Part shown: in pieces, positions 1-8,275 of the stretch
Layout: every line of letters starts with the position of its first letter
Position numbering within the stretch: position 1 is the stretch's first letter
NCBI RefSeq assembly: GCF_000515315.1
Contig: NZ_KI911562.1
Location: 3,586,629-3,650,628 of the forward strand
DNA: 64,000 nucleotides
Reading direction: 5' to 3'
From: Asinibacterium sp. OR53
Lineage (GTDB): Bacteria; Bacteroidota; Bacteroidia; Chitinophagales; Chitinophagaceae
The notes under the pieces: model-generated
The model's input: the letters and a program-made list of their open reading frames with translations, nothing else
Told to the model about the DNA's origin: nothing
Databases searched by the model: none
Made by a program: the position numbers and the translations under genes

Positions 1-89
1 CCTGCCAGTTCGCACGCCTTACGGTTACTTAACTGCTCTTCTTCCATCAGATGATGAACAGTTTCCCGTTTCGCTTCAGGCGTTAAAAC
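1..89 (-). CDS. IS3-family transposase OrfB, N-terminal fragment (runs off window)
   Basis: In the -1 frame relative to OrfA the sequence continues without a stop to the window edge. It encodes about 29 residues ([19 protein letters not shown], then LSNRKACELA). This resembles the start of the HTH_21 region that precedes the DDE integrase domain of IS3 OrfB. No start codon of its own is evident, so expression is expected as an OrfAB fusion through the slippery site. The catalytic domain is outside the window. Confidence 0.75.
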
Positions 90-349
90 TTTTTTGCGAT
101 CAGGTTCTTCATTGCCCGGTTCTCCAGGCTTAACTCCGCCACGATCTTCTTGTACTCACTGATCTCAGCTTCCATCTGCTTCATTTTTACAACATCACTC
201 ACTTCCATGCCTCCATACTTAGCCTTCCAATTGTAAAACGTTGCTTCGCTGATACCCATCTCTCGGGCAATCTCTTTAACAGCAATTCCTGATTCCTGTT
301 TCTTCATTGCAGATACAATCTGCGCTTCGGTAAATCTTCCTTTTTTCAT
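83..349 (-). CDS. IS3-family transposase OrfA (HTH protein)
   Basis: This 88-residue protein is the DNA-binding half of an IS3-family transposase. It opens with [12 protein letters not shown], has a helix-turn-helix around residues 20-45 ([22 protein letters not shown]), and a C-terminal leucine-zipper-like helix (residues 55-85) used for oligomerisation. The length matches typical OrfA proteins of about 88-100 residues. I chose the ATG at 349; an in-frame TTG at 358 is the only upstream alternative. The stop codon lies just past an A AAA AAG slippery heptamer, so part of translation should shift into OrfB. Confidence 0.9.
   Translation of the reverse strand: MKKGRFTEAQIVSAMKKQESGIAVKEIAREMGISEATFYNWKAKYGGMEVSDVVKMKQMEAEISEYKKIVAELSLENRAMKNLIAKKF
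89..95 (-). other. A AAA AAG slippery site for -1 frameshift OrfA-OrfB
   Basis: The minus strand reads GCA AAA AAG TTT TAA in the OrfA frame, so the heptamer A AAA AAG directly precedes the OrfA stop. A -1 slip gives GTT TTA ACG CCT GAA..., which reads on as [16 protein letters not shown], a typical start of IS3 OrfB. This heptamer is the established frameshift signal of many IS3 elements. A downstream stimulatory structure was not evaluated. Confidence 0.8.
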
Positions 350-428
350 GTGTTTCAAAGTTTAAAGTTAACAAGCTTTTGGTCGTTAACTCTAACCTCA
401 CATGGGTAACATTCAGGGGAAGCTTACA

Positions 429-616
429 CTGTGGGTCAAGATTCCTAAAATGCGTATCATACCATTCCAGGCCTGATCCATCACTGAATTCCTGGTGTTG
501 TAATTCACTACCTCTATTAAATTTATACTTATTCTCTAGCTTTCCAGCAGCTTTGCTACTGATCCCCGCCATTGTCAGCCCAAACGGATAGTAGTCTAGC
601 TCCTCCAAAAGAGGAA
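429..616 (-). pseudogene. Orphan Rhs core fragment, interrupted by the IS
   Basis: About 62 residues in one minus-strand frame match the conserved end of the intact Rhs protein next door. They share [20 protein letters not shown] and [13 protein letters not shown], and run to Asp-Pro-Gln at 429-437. The intact copy of this stretch lies at about 1907-2092. The fragment has decayed: NRGSELQ replaces NGKELQ and [11 protein letters not shown] replaces [11 protein letters not shown]. It has no start or upstream Rhs body. Its position after the immunity gene fits a displaced Rhs tip, but a plain local duplication is also possible. The 130 bases between it and the immunity gene (617-745) hold nothing I recognise. 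Confidence 0.8.
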
Positions 617-745
617 CAACTTTTTTTCCTGACCCGGGTTCCCGGTTCCGATCAGTTTTTATCAAAGAGCTTTATATGAACAATATATAGCTATGCATCT
701 TCTATACAGTTCTAACGCTGAAAGAAGGTGCTTCAAATAGAAATC

Positions 746-1135
746 TTACATAAAATGAACTATAAAATGAGATTTTTTCCTGTATTCATCTTCACCTGGA
801 TAATTAGGCACATTTTCCCATTCCTTATGAATATCTGAAAGAAGATTATGAACATATTCCTTATCGTCCCCTTGTCCCATTTTAAGCAACTCTTCCGAAG
901 ATATAATTAATAATAAATAATCAGATTTCTCTAGCCATTCTAAATCATTAATTATCTCACGAAATGAATTCATGTTATCAGAGTAATAATCAGGAAATTT
1001 AAATGCTATACTCATCTCATGTACAAACCCCTTTAATGTTTGTGATTTATGTCCATCAATAATTGCAACATATGTCGTCTTCGGATTCAACTTATACGTA
1101 TCTAATGCGTCTGTAATAATTTCTTGCAAGTTCAT
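746..1135 (-). CDS. Barstar-family immunity protein
   Basis: This 129-residue protein without a signal peptide is predicted to bind and block the RNase domain of the Rhs toxin encoded 9 bp upstream. It shows the barstar pattern: a beta strand ending in IDG (residues 23-28), a helix with TLKGFVHEM, then FPDYYSDNMNSFREIINDLEWL (47-68) and a hydrophobic strand YLLLIIS. In barstar this segment reads LPEYYGENLDALWDCL and carries Asp35 and Asp39, which contact barnase. Here the aligned residues are Asn56 and Glu60, so the interface is modified. The gene is visibly AT-rich compared with the Rhs body, as is common for exchanged toxin/immunity cassettes. The family call is by eye, and binding to this toxin is inferred from position. 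Confidence 0.85.
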   Translation of the reverse strand: MNLQEIITDALDTYKLNPKTTYVAIIDGHKSQTLKGFVHEMSIAFKFPDYYSDNMNSFREIINDLEWLEKSDYLLLIISSEELLKMGQGDDKEYVHNLLSDIHKEWENVPNYPGEDEYRKKSHFIVHFM

Positions 1136-1144
1136 ATCATTTAG

Positions 1145-4100
1145 TTATTTCATTTCAGTAAATGAAAGATAGTGGTCTTTAGTATAATATGATTTCCCAT
1201 TACTTCCGATCACAACTCTTTCTTCTCCCCTATTTCTCCCTTGAATTACTGGGTTTACATCGTATTCTTTATAAGTGATTGAATTGCCTGACACATCCTT
1301 TTGAGGTAGTATTTGCCCACCATTTCTACCATCATTTTCAAAAAATCTACCCCCCTTATAACCAGGTTGAGCTGCTCCATTTTTCCTACTAGCATAATCT
1401 ACCACATTTCTTGCAGCCTCAGGAGCATTAACCTCAGATGCACCACTGGCTGATGAAGTAAACAATGAAATCAGTCCACTAATTCCTCTTCCTATCATTA
1501 GTCCAAAGCCAAAGTCTGCAACATCCATTCCGACTGGATCAGCATGTGATATTGAATAACCAGCTTGTTTTAACCACTTTTCTGTCTCTCCTTTTTGGGC
1601 TTCAGTTGTCTTACCGCCATTAACCCTTACAGCATCTACATCATCATTAGTCTTAGTAACAGTAGCTGTTTTGTTTTTTGTATTTATACTAACAATATCA
1701 TCCTCCTTGTTCTCTTTTCCTCTAAGCCGAGTTAAAATCTCAGCGATATCGTCAGCTTTATCAAATATATACCCTTCACCAGCTGCTGCTTTAAGAGACA
1801 TTCCATCCGGGTCTATAAATCTAATGGGATTATTGACACCATAAGTATAAGGGCTCCACCTCCTATACTGATCTGATAATGGATCAATCACATGCCATCT
1901 TCCTATTTGCGGGTCTTGCATCCTGGCTCCATAATCGTACAACTCTAACCCACTGCCATCACTGAACTCCTGGTGTTGCAACTCTTTACCATTGTACTTA
2001 TATCGATTTTCTATTTTCCCCGCCGATTTAGAGCATATCCCGCTCATGGTGAGGCCGAACGGATAATAATGTGTTTCCTCTAATAATGGTCCTCTCGTTT
2101 GTATCACCTGCAGGTTATCAAAGAATACATCTGTGTTGCTCTCATTTGAACAGTAGACATAAAGATATCCATTCCTGGTGACGCCTACACTTTGAGCAGG
2201 GTGCGTGTATACTACATTCGCATCACTCACCATACTGAATCCACTGCTTCCACTCACTACCCTGAATTGCTCATCAAAGAGTATCCAGTTGATATAAGCT
2301 TTGGGACGAACACCTGTGTTCGGTTCATTGTTCGTGAGCCAGTTGTTCACATCTCCCGGTGTTACTGCCGAACCTGTTAGTGTGGCAATTGTAGCTTTAC
2401 CGGTACTGGCCACTGCACTGGTCCCCGCTAATGCTGTCAGCAGGTTGTTCACTACAATATTATAACCTGTATTAGTAGGAGTACCTCCCTGCCAGAAGCT
2501 CTTGCCATAGATCGCTACATTATCGCCTGCCATTACTCTCAAAGTGATACCCAGTCCCATCTTATCGCCATTGGCTCCGTTGAGCCGGTACATCTTCAGG
2601 CTGGTGGCTGTGGTATTGCTGGTCGGGTTGGTATTATAAGGTGGATTACCATTGTTGTTCGGGTAAGTCACCGGCAGAGGTGGGTTTGGCACGATGGCGG
2701 CTGGGTTGATCGAATAATAGAGGCCCTCCGTAGTAGTGGCTCCATCTTCCAGGGTGGCTACAGGGTACACATCCTGCTGCTGCTCATCGGTGAGTACCAT
2801 CCTAGTGTTACCCAGGTGATCTTTTACAAAATAATCATAGACGAATACCGTAGGACTGTTTACTGATACATTGTGATTCAGTCTCACCCTTCCTTCTTCA
2901 TGACCCAAGAATTGCAGCACACTATTTTCATATACAAAACCTCCCAGGTAATCCGTGGTCATGGTAAGAGTGCCCTTCAGTGAATCACATACGCGCTTTT
3001 GCAACTTGTTGCCTGTTGCATCATAGATATAAGTGATGGTATCCTTGCCTCCTACATATATTCGGTAGGGCAGGTTCAAGTGATTATAACTAATACCACT
3101 AGCACTGCTGATTCCTATATTCTTGTTCAGGTCTTTTACGAGGTTGCCATTATTATCATAGCTGTAGTCTGCTGTAGTGGCAGTTTTGCTGCCAATGCTT
3201 TTCAGATAGGCTTGTGAAGCTCTAAAATCTCCCAATATCGTACTGGGATCATTCTGTGCATCGATCACATTGAGCAGCTTATTGCTATTGGTGTTGTAAT
3301 TGTAACTCAGGTTATCGATCAGTGAGCTGGCATTTAGCTTCAGACCCTGCTGCTGCATAGCCAGGATATTGCCGTTGGCATCATAAGCGCTCGATGCATT
3401 GATGCCATCTCCCATTTTCACTGAAAAGTCGATCGTGAAATTGGCATTTGCTGGATCTGATTTCTGCCAACTGCTGCCAAAGTGCTGGTTGAAATCTCCG
3501 TACAATAACCGGTTGGCGGCATCATAGCCATATCCATAATCTCTTTCTGCTCCATCACCTGCACTCTGCCAACGCTGTCCTCCTATATTTCCATTGAACT
3601 GATTGCTGCCAAAACCCCAGTCGTAGCTCAGGTCCATGGCAAACCATTTGTTGCTGGCTATATTCATTTGCGAAGTGGTGGGTCCGGAGGCAGCTCCATA
3701 ATTCCAGTTCATGCCCTTGAGCCAGCCACGGATATTGTAGCTGTAGTCCTGGTTGTTCAAGGCAGTGGTATCGGTCATGCTTTTCTGGCCTAGTTCTTTA
3801 CGCAATAATTGCCCCAAGGCATCGTAACTGTTCCTAGCTACAAAGCGTTTGGTGCTATCGTTATCATTGAGTTGTTTGGTAACAGCAAGCAAACGACCGG
3901 CATGGTCGTAATCATAATTGGTTCTTATTCTTTCTACATCATTGTCGGCAGGGTTGTTATGCAGCAGGTAGCTGCAAATCAGCTTATTATTAAAATCATA
4001 GCGATTGGTAGTAACATCCTGCCCTCCACGGTAATTATCGGCATTGCTTTGTATCGCTCTGCCTTTATCATCATAGAATATGGCTGTTTCCATCCAGTTA

Positions 4101-5791
4101 CCCAGAGCCAGGTTGGCCGGGTTCTCTATCACTCTTACCCGGGTAACAGTAGTCAGGCCGCGGATTTGAGCACTGGCAGCCGGTAGAAGGCTGTCTCCAT
4201 ATACATTGTTACCAATACCCAGTTTACTGTTGTTTGCAGTGTTATAAGTCTTAGACGTAGCACTGTAATCATCATAATAAGTATAGGTCAACGGGATGGG
4301 GTTGGTTCCCGCAGAGAGCGGGTTATCCATCACTGTTACCGTATTATTGAAGCTGGCAGGAGTGACAGCTACAATAGAAGCTATGAATTCTGCACTGCTC
4401 TCACTGGAAAATCCATCGGTGAAGTTGATGCTGTTGGAAGCCTGGTAACTGCCACGCCCCACTTCCCTGACGCCTATGGATAAATCTGTGGGTGTAGCCG
4501 GAACATAAGTACCACTGGTAGTTACTGTACCGGCATTGTTGTTTCCTGTATTCGCAGTTACATAACTCTGCAAAGCAGCCGGGGTACCGGTATAGGTCAG
4601 CATACCTGTCTGTACAGGACGGTTGAGTCCATCGTACAAAGTATACAACCACTGGTTGGTAATGCCCATATTGGCATCCTGGGTAAATACCAGCCGATCC
4701 CGTTGGTCATAAATCATGTATACCCAGCCTGCTCCCGGTACTTTCTTCGCAATCATTCTGCCCCTGCCATCATACTCATAACGAAAACAAAGTTCATTGA
4801 TCAGGCTGCCTGTACTAATAGTCAAGTCCCAGGTAGCGTTGTTCAATAAAGTAGCTACAGCTTTAGGAGGGATCACAAAACGAAGGTTACCTATGGCATC
4901 ATATACATAATAAGTACAGAGCCATCCTACATGCGCCGTACCAGGAGAGACAGCGATCTGTACCTTCTTTAAAACAGCACGTCCGTCTTTGTCCTTGTAT
5001 TCAACAACATTATTACCTTGTTCATCTATCGTAACATTTTTATACAGCTGCCCAGCGCCGTATGCACCTGTCGTAACAGGAATATTAGTGCTTACATCAT
5101 TATTGGTATAAGTAAGCGCATTATTGATTATGTTCCATACCTGCACCGAGTCGCTGATCGTGCTTACCAGGTACTGTTGTTGCACGGCATGTTCTGTAGC
5201 ACCGCCTTCAGATCCTGCCCAATTATTGCCAGGAGCAAAAGATTTCGATACACGGTTTAGTGGTGAAGCTTCGTAATTGGTCTTCCCATAATATACTGAC
5301 TCCCCATTATAAGCAGTTTGCTGTGAAGGATAGGTGGTGCCATAGAAAGAACTCTGCTCTCCAAATGGATTTGTTTTAAAAGAGCCGTCCGTTCCAGGAG
5401 ACGCATAAGGCAAAAAATGGTATTGTTCGCGGCCAAAGGCATCATATATCGTTGGAGCCACCAAGTCGTTCTGTGCTGGAGAGGCTTTCCAGTTAACCGA
5501 TTGGATCGCTCTTCCCAAGCCATCGATGTACTGGATGTTTTTATTCACCTGTGTTACATTCGTGCTCCCCCTCACTAAAGCCGTATCCGTAAACGGTATC
5601 CTGGGTTGCCAGGTATTGACGTAATTGAGTGGCACGCCACCGGGGTAAGCTGCCGGCAGGTACACCGACGACACAGCACCCCCTACTTTTGCTTGAGTAG
5701 TGGATGGCTGGTTGGTTTGCGCACTTAGTTGTAAGCACAATAAAAAAAGCGCGGCGATCAATGCATGGATCTTAAAAATAACTTTCATCAT
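1145..5791 (-). CDS. Secreted Rhs-repeat polymorphic toxin with C-terminal guanyl-RNase domain
   Basis: This 1548-residue protein starts with a Sec signal peptide (residues 1-25, ending LSAQ). An N-terminal DUF6443-type region follows (about 55-160, with [13 protein letters not shown]). Many YD/Rhs repeats come next, then the conserved core end, with [28 protein letters not shown] and a closing FIDPDGM at 1325-1331. Residues 1332-1548 are the variable toxin region. The last 70 or so match the microbial RNase family (barnase, RNase Sa): KEYDVN (Glu1509), GRNRGEER (Arg1521, Arg1525) and KDHY (His1540) align with the catalytic Glu, two Arg and His. The ATG at 5791 is followed by a second ATG. 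The protein probably cages the RNase in an Rhs shell and releases it into rival cells. The export and delivery route is unknown, and I see no PAAR domain or T9SS C-terminal signal. Confidence 0.9.
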   Translation of the reverse strand: MMKVIFKIHALIAALFLLCLQLSAQTNQPSTTQAKVGGAVSSVYLPAAYPGGVPLNYVNTWQPRIPFTDTALVRGSTNVTQVNKNIQYIDGLGRAIQSVNWKASPAQNDLVAPTIYDAFGREQYHFLPYASPGTDGSFKTNPFGEQSSFYGTTYPSQQTAYNGESVYYGKTNYEASPLNRVSKSFAPGNNWAGSEGGATEHAVQQQYLVSTISDSVQVWNIINNALTYTNNDVSTNIPVTTGAYGAGQLYKNVTIDEQGNNVVEYKDKDGRAVLKKVQIAVSPGTAHVGWLCTYYVYDAIGNLRFVIPPKAVATLLNNATWDLTISTGSLINELCFRYEYDGRGRMIAKKVPGAGWVYMIYDQRDRLVFTQDANMGITNQWLYTLYDGLNRPVQTGMLTYTGTPAALQSYVTANTGNNNAGTVTTSGTYVPATPTDLSIGVREVGRGSYQASNSINFTDGFSSESSAEFIASIVAVTPASFNNTVTVMDNPLSAGTNPIPLTYTYYDDYSATSKTYNTANNSKLGIGNNVYGDSLLPAASAQIRGLTTVTRVRVIENPANLALGNWMETAIFYDDKGRAIQSNADNYRGGQDVTTNRYDFNNKLICSYLLHNNPADNDVERIRTNYDYDHAGRLLAVTKQLNDNDSTKRFVARNSYDALGQLLRKELGQKSMTDTTALNNQDYSYNIRGWLKGMNWNYGAASGPTTSQMNIASNKWFAMDLSYDWGFGSNQFNGNIGGQRWQSAGDGAERDYGYGYDAANRLLYGDFNQHFGSSWQKSDPANANFTIDFSVKMGDGINASSAYDANGNILAMQQQGLKLNASSLIDNLSYNYNTNSNKLLNVIDAQNDPSTILGDFRASQAYLKSIGSKTATTADYSYDNNGNLVKDLNKNIGISSASGISYNHLNLPYRIYVGGKDTITYIYDATGNKLQKRVCDSLKGTLTMTTDYLGGFVYENSVLQFLGHEEGRVRLNHNVSVNSPTVFVYDYFVKDHLGNTRMVLTDEQQQDVYPVATLEDGATTTEGLYYSINPAAIVPNPPLPVTYPNNNGNPPYNTNPTSNTTATSLKMYRLNGANGDKMGLGITLRVMAGDNVAIYGKSFWQGGTPTNTGYNIVVNNLLTALAGTSAVASTGKATIATLTGSAVTPGDVNNWLTNNEPNTGVRPKAYINWILFDEQFRVVSGSSGFSMVSDANVVYTHPAQSVGVTRNGYLYVYCSNESNTDVFFDNLQVIQTRGPLLEETHYYPFGLTMSGICSKSAGKIENRYKYNGKELQHQEFSDGSGLELYDYGARMQDPQIGRWHVIDPLSDQYRRWSPYTYGVNNPIRFIDPDGMSLKAAAGEGYIFDKADDIAEILTRLRGKENKEDDIVSINTKNKTATVTKTNDDVDAVRVNGGKTTEAQKGETEKWLKQAGYSISHADPVGMDVADFGFGLMIGRGISGLISLFTSSASGASEVNAPEAARNVVDYASRKNGAAQPGYKGGRFFENDGRNGGQILPQKDVSGNSITYKEYDVNPVIQGRNRGEERVVIGSNGKSYYTKDHYLSFTEMK

Positions 5792-5803
5792 GTCAATGGT
5801 TTA

Positions 5804-7264
5804 TTAAAACATATACCCTATTCTGAATTTCAACGGTTGTGTCTGAGGCATCTGGCTGTAACTCAAAAAATCCCACAGCAGTTGCAGGTTGCCCTTCTTC
5901 TTACCTATCCTGTACTTCTTGCTCAGTCCCACCAAACCGCTTCTCTGCCAGGCATCCAGGTTCTTCAGTTGCTCAATTTTGGAAAAAGACTGCTGGTAAT
6001 TGAGTTCATAGCCTCCTGTGATCCAGATGCTGCCCTTGTATTTTATATCCAGGTAGCTTCTCAGTGAAACACCCTCACCTGTGATCCTAATACTATTGAT
6101 GTTTTTACCCCATCCCATTTTATATCCTGCCCCTACTCCCACCGTAGCTTTATCATTTAGTTTGTATCCTGCCGTTAAGGCAAGATCACTGGTAACAGGC
6201 AGCAGGCTGTTCGTCTTTTGGGATTGTATGTTCAACCCGTATTCTATTCGCTTCCAGAAGGTTTTTGTCTTCTGGTTATTGGGTTTAAAATCCGGCATCT
6301 CCAGGTCACTGCTGCTCCCACCGCCGGCCTTATTGATCTTATCTTTTAATTGGTTTAATTCTCCCTGGGCTTGCTGTACCTGTTGTTGCAGGTATTGTTG
6401 CGGGTTACCTCCTCCAGCAGCACTAAGCTGTTGGGTTAACTGTTGTTGCACGCTGGTTCGGGTTTGCAATCCGCTCAGTGCCAGGGAGGGGTCTCCATAG
6501 CTTCCCGGCATCGGGAACAGTTGGGCCAACAAACTGTTCTTACTCATAAAATCCTTGAAGGAAGGAGTGTTTCTCACGACTGACAATAGCTTTTCGGCCA
6601 TTTTATCCGGGTCGTTCATCATCTTCCTGTACTGCTCTACCTGTGCCTGGTAGTAATACATTTGCTTATTGAAATTTTGCAGGGGTTTGCCCAGCGCATT
6701 ATCCAATTGTTGTTTCAGCTGTTCTTTTCTTTCCTTAAGCATCGCTTTGATATTCGTCACATTTTGCATCTGGCCCTGTAGTTTGCCCAGGCTGCTGTTC
6801 AGGTCTCCCAGGGCTGTGAGTTGACCGGGTGATAGCCCACCAAGTTTTGTCCCGGCCTGGGAGATGTATTTGCTTACCGCCTGCATACTGTCCAGGGAGG
6901 GGACATAGCTGTTCAGATCCTTTAGTCTGTTAGCGGGTTGTTGAAGTTGCCCCTGTAGCTTCTGATAGAATGCATGACTACTCTGTGCCATAGCGGCCAC
7001 CTTTGCACTATCGGCTCCTTTTATTTTCTTCCTTAACTTATTTTCTTCCTTTTGCAGTTTTTTCAGGTAGTGTTGCGTTTTCCTGGTCACCCTTGTTTCT
7101 ATCTGGTCGTATTGTTTCTCCAATGCATGGATGCTTTTAGTTTTCAAGCCACCGATCCAGCTTGTGAGTTTGCCGATGGTGCTATCTGCCGGCAGTTGGG
7201 CCTGCGAAGCAGTAACACAGCCAATAAGCAATACCATCACTATGATACGTCGGATGAAAGTCAT
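5804..7264 (-). CDS. Secreted coiled-coil protein with C-terminal beta-barrel, Rhs partner
   Basis: This 486-residue protein has no family I can name. A signal peptide ends near ASQAQ (residue 22). Residues 40-325 are dominated by Lys/Gln/Leu-rich heptads, typical of long coiled coils, with a Gln-rich stretch near 265-300. From about residue 335 the pattern changes to alternating short strands with Tyr/Gly (LALTAGYKL, VGVGAGYKMGW, SIWITGGYELNYQQ), ending LKFRIGYMF. That resembles an outer-membrane barrel of about eight strands with an aromatic terminal residue. Its ATG overlaps the stop of the upstream fibre-like gene (ATGA), and the Rhs gene starts 12 bp after its own stop, so translation is probably coupled. 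A role in anchoring or exporting the Rhs toxin is inference from this context. Confidence 0.65.
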   Translation of the reverse strand: MTFIRRIIVMVLLIGCVTASQAQLPADSTIGKLTSWIGGLKTKSIHALEKQYDQIETRVTRKTQHYLKKLQKEENKLRKKIKGADSAKVAAMAQSSHAFYQKLQGQLQQPANRLKDLNSYVPSLDSMQAVSKYISQAGTKLGGLSPGQLTALGDLNSSLGKLQGQMQNVTNIKAMLKERKEQLKQQLDNALGKPLQNFNKQMYYYQAQVEQYRKMMNDPDKMAEKLLSVVRNTPSFKDFMSKNSLLAQLFPMPGSYGDPSLALSGLQTRTSVQQQLTQQLSAAGGGNPQQYLQQQVQQAQGELNQLKDKINKAGGGSSSDLEMPDFKPNNQKTKTFWKRIEYGLNIQSQKTNSLLPVTSDLALTAGYKLNDKATVGVGAGYKMGWGKNINSIRITGEGVSLRSYLDIKYKGSIWITGGYELNYQQSFSKIEQLKNLDAWQRSGLVGLSKKYRIGKKKGNLQLLWDFLSYSQMPQTQPLKFRIGYMF

Positions 7265-8235
7265 TTATTCTCTTGTTTGTTTTTATTGATATTCAACTTG
7301 CCTTTTAGCATTTCAATTTCTTCCTGCTGTTTTTTACTTTCTTTCTTCATTTCAATCATGTACAAAGTCAACTCTTCGATCTTCTTCAACAGCAAAGCCT
7401 GGTTATCTCCTACACTGATACCCTTCTCTTCTACTTCTTTTGCAGAAGGGACTTCAGGTAAGCGCTTATTCTCTTTAATGAATACTTCAACTTGCGAAAG
7501 GGGTTTCAACTGATAAGATGGATCGAATACATAATCGCTCCAGCCAGTTTGAGTAACAATCATTTTTTGCGCTTTGACATTCCCTTTTACAGAAAGCATT
7601 TCCGTAGGCGCTGTTGTTCCTATACCTACATTTCCACCAGAGAAAAAAAAACTATTGTTACTACTTACCGTAAACAAAGCGTTGTTTGATTGTATGGAAG
7701 TACTGGCATAAGTCTGACTTGTTCGGTCAAATGTGATGACATAACCGCTACCACTTGAAACACCTATCTCTGTACCAAGCCCAGTACCAACATGATACCA
7801 TCCTTTAAACCTGCCTTGCCCACTTTCTACTTGCAAATCGCCGCCATCAACCGACAGCCGGGAAACAGGAGCAAGGGTACCAACACCAACATTACCACCG
7901 GTAAAAAGAAAACTATTATTGTTACTTACCGTAAACAAAGCGTTGTTTGATTGTATGGAAGTACTGGCATAAGCCTGACCTGTCCGGTCAAATGTGATGA
8001 CATAACCGCTACCACTTGAAACACCTATCTCTGTACCAAGCCCGGTGCCAGCATGATACCATCCTTTAAACCTACCCTGCCCACTTTCTACCTGTAGATC
8101 GCCACCGTTAATTGTCAGTTGAGAAACAGGACTAAGGGTACCAATGCCAACATTCCCAGATGAGGGAAAGGTATTCTGCGCAAAAGTCAAACCGCAATGA
8201 AAAAGGCAATACACTCCAAGTAAATATTTTTTCAT
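7261..8235 (-). CDS. Secreted fibre-like protein with duplicated 87-residue module
   Basis: This 324-residue protein has a signal peptide (residues 1-20). It carries two tandem 87-residue modules (27-113 and 114-200), each starting GNVG(I/V)GTL, and a partial third (GNVGIGTTAPTE). The C-terminal module, with WSDYVFDPSYQLKPLSQVE, LPEVPSAKEVEEKG and LLLKKIEELTLYMIEM, is a common end of Bacteroidota secreted proteins often annotated as tail-fibre-like. It finishes in a Lys/Glu coiled coil likely to oligomerise. The GNVGIGT motif is the usual beta-solenoid start in such proteins. It shares this C-terminus with the next gene upstream and overlaps the following gene by four bases. Attachment or target recognition is plausible but unproven. 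Confidence 0.7.
   Translation of the reverse strand: MKKYLLGVYCLFHCGLTFAQNTFPSSGNVGIGTLSPVSQLTINGGDLQVESGQGRFKGWYHAGTGLGTEIGVSSGSGYVITFDRTGQAYASTSIQSNNALFTVSNNNSFLFTGGNVGVGTLAPVSRLSVDGGDLQVESGQGRFKGWYHVGTGLGTEIGVSSGSGYVITFDRTSQTYASTSIQSNNALFTVSSNNSFFFSGGNVGIGTTAPTEMLSVKGNVKAQKMIVTQTGWSDYVFDPSYQLKPLSQVEVFIKENKRLPEVPSAKEVEEKGISVGDNQALLLKKIEELTLYMIEMKKESKKQQEEIEMLKGKLNINKNKQENK
7636..8157 (-). repeat. Two in-frame tandem 261-bp repeats inside the fibre-like gene
   Basis: Codons 27-113 (7897-8157) and 114-200 (7636-7896) encode modules with 75 of 87 identical residues. The central 40 or so residues (GGDLQVESGQGRFKGWYH onward) are almost unchanged. The third copy is reduced to its first dozen residues. 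The similarity at DNA level suggests a fairly recent duplication or repeated gene conversion. Confidence 0.9.
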
Positions 8236-8275
8236 TTATTACTAATTTTCTTCATTAATCTTTTTATTCTGTTCT

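Larger units (their letters stand above)
1..428 (-). mobile_element. IS3-family insertion sequence, left end, cut by window edge
   Basis: OrfA, a frameshift signal and the start of OrfB are present in the order typical of IS3-family elements, all reading leftward. The outer boundary is placed at 428. There the Rhs-like reading frame to the right stops matching the intact Rhs protein, immediately after an Asp-Pro-Gln triplet. On the minus strand the element then begins 5'-TGTAAGCTTCCCCTG, with the terminal TG expected of IS3 ends. The other inverted repeat and most of OrfB lie outside the window, so target-site duplication cannot be checked. Confidence 0.85.

Noticed and set aside
276..665. 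Single 129-codon frame across the IS end and the Rhs fragment
   Set aside because: Only codons for residues 17-79 match Rhs. The rest is IS leader and unrelated spacer, so it is a chance fusion and not a gene.
1145..1500. T9SS C-terminal sorting domain on the Rhs protein
   Set aside because: The C-terminus is the RNase domain ending in FTEMK. It lacks the conserved beta-strand motifs of type A or B sorting domains.
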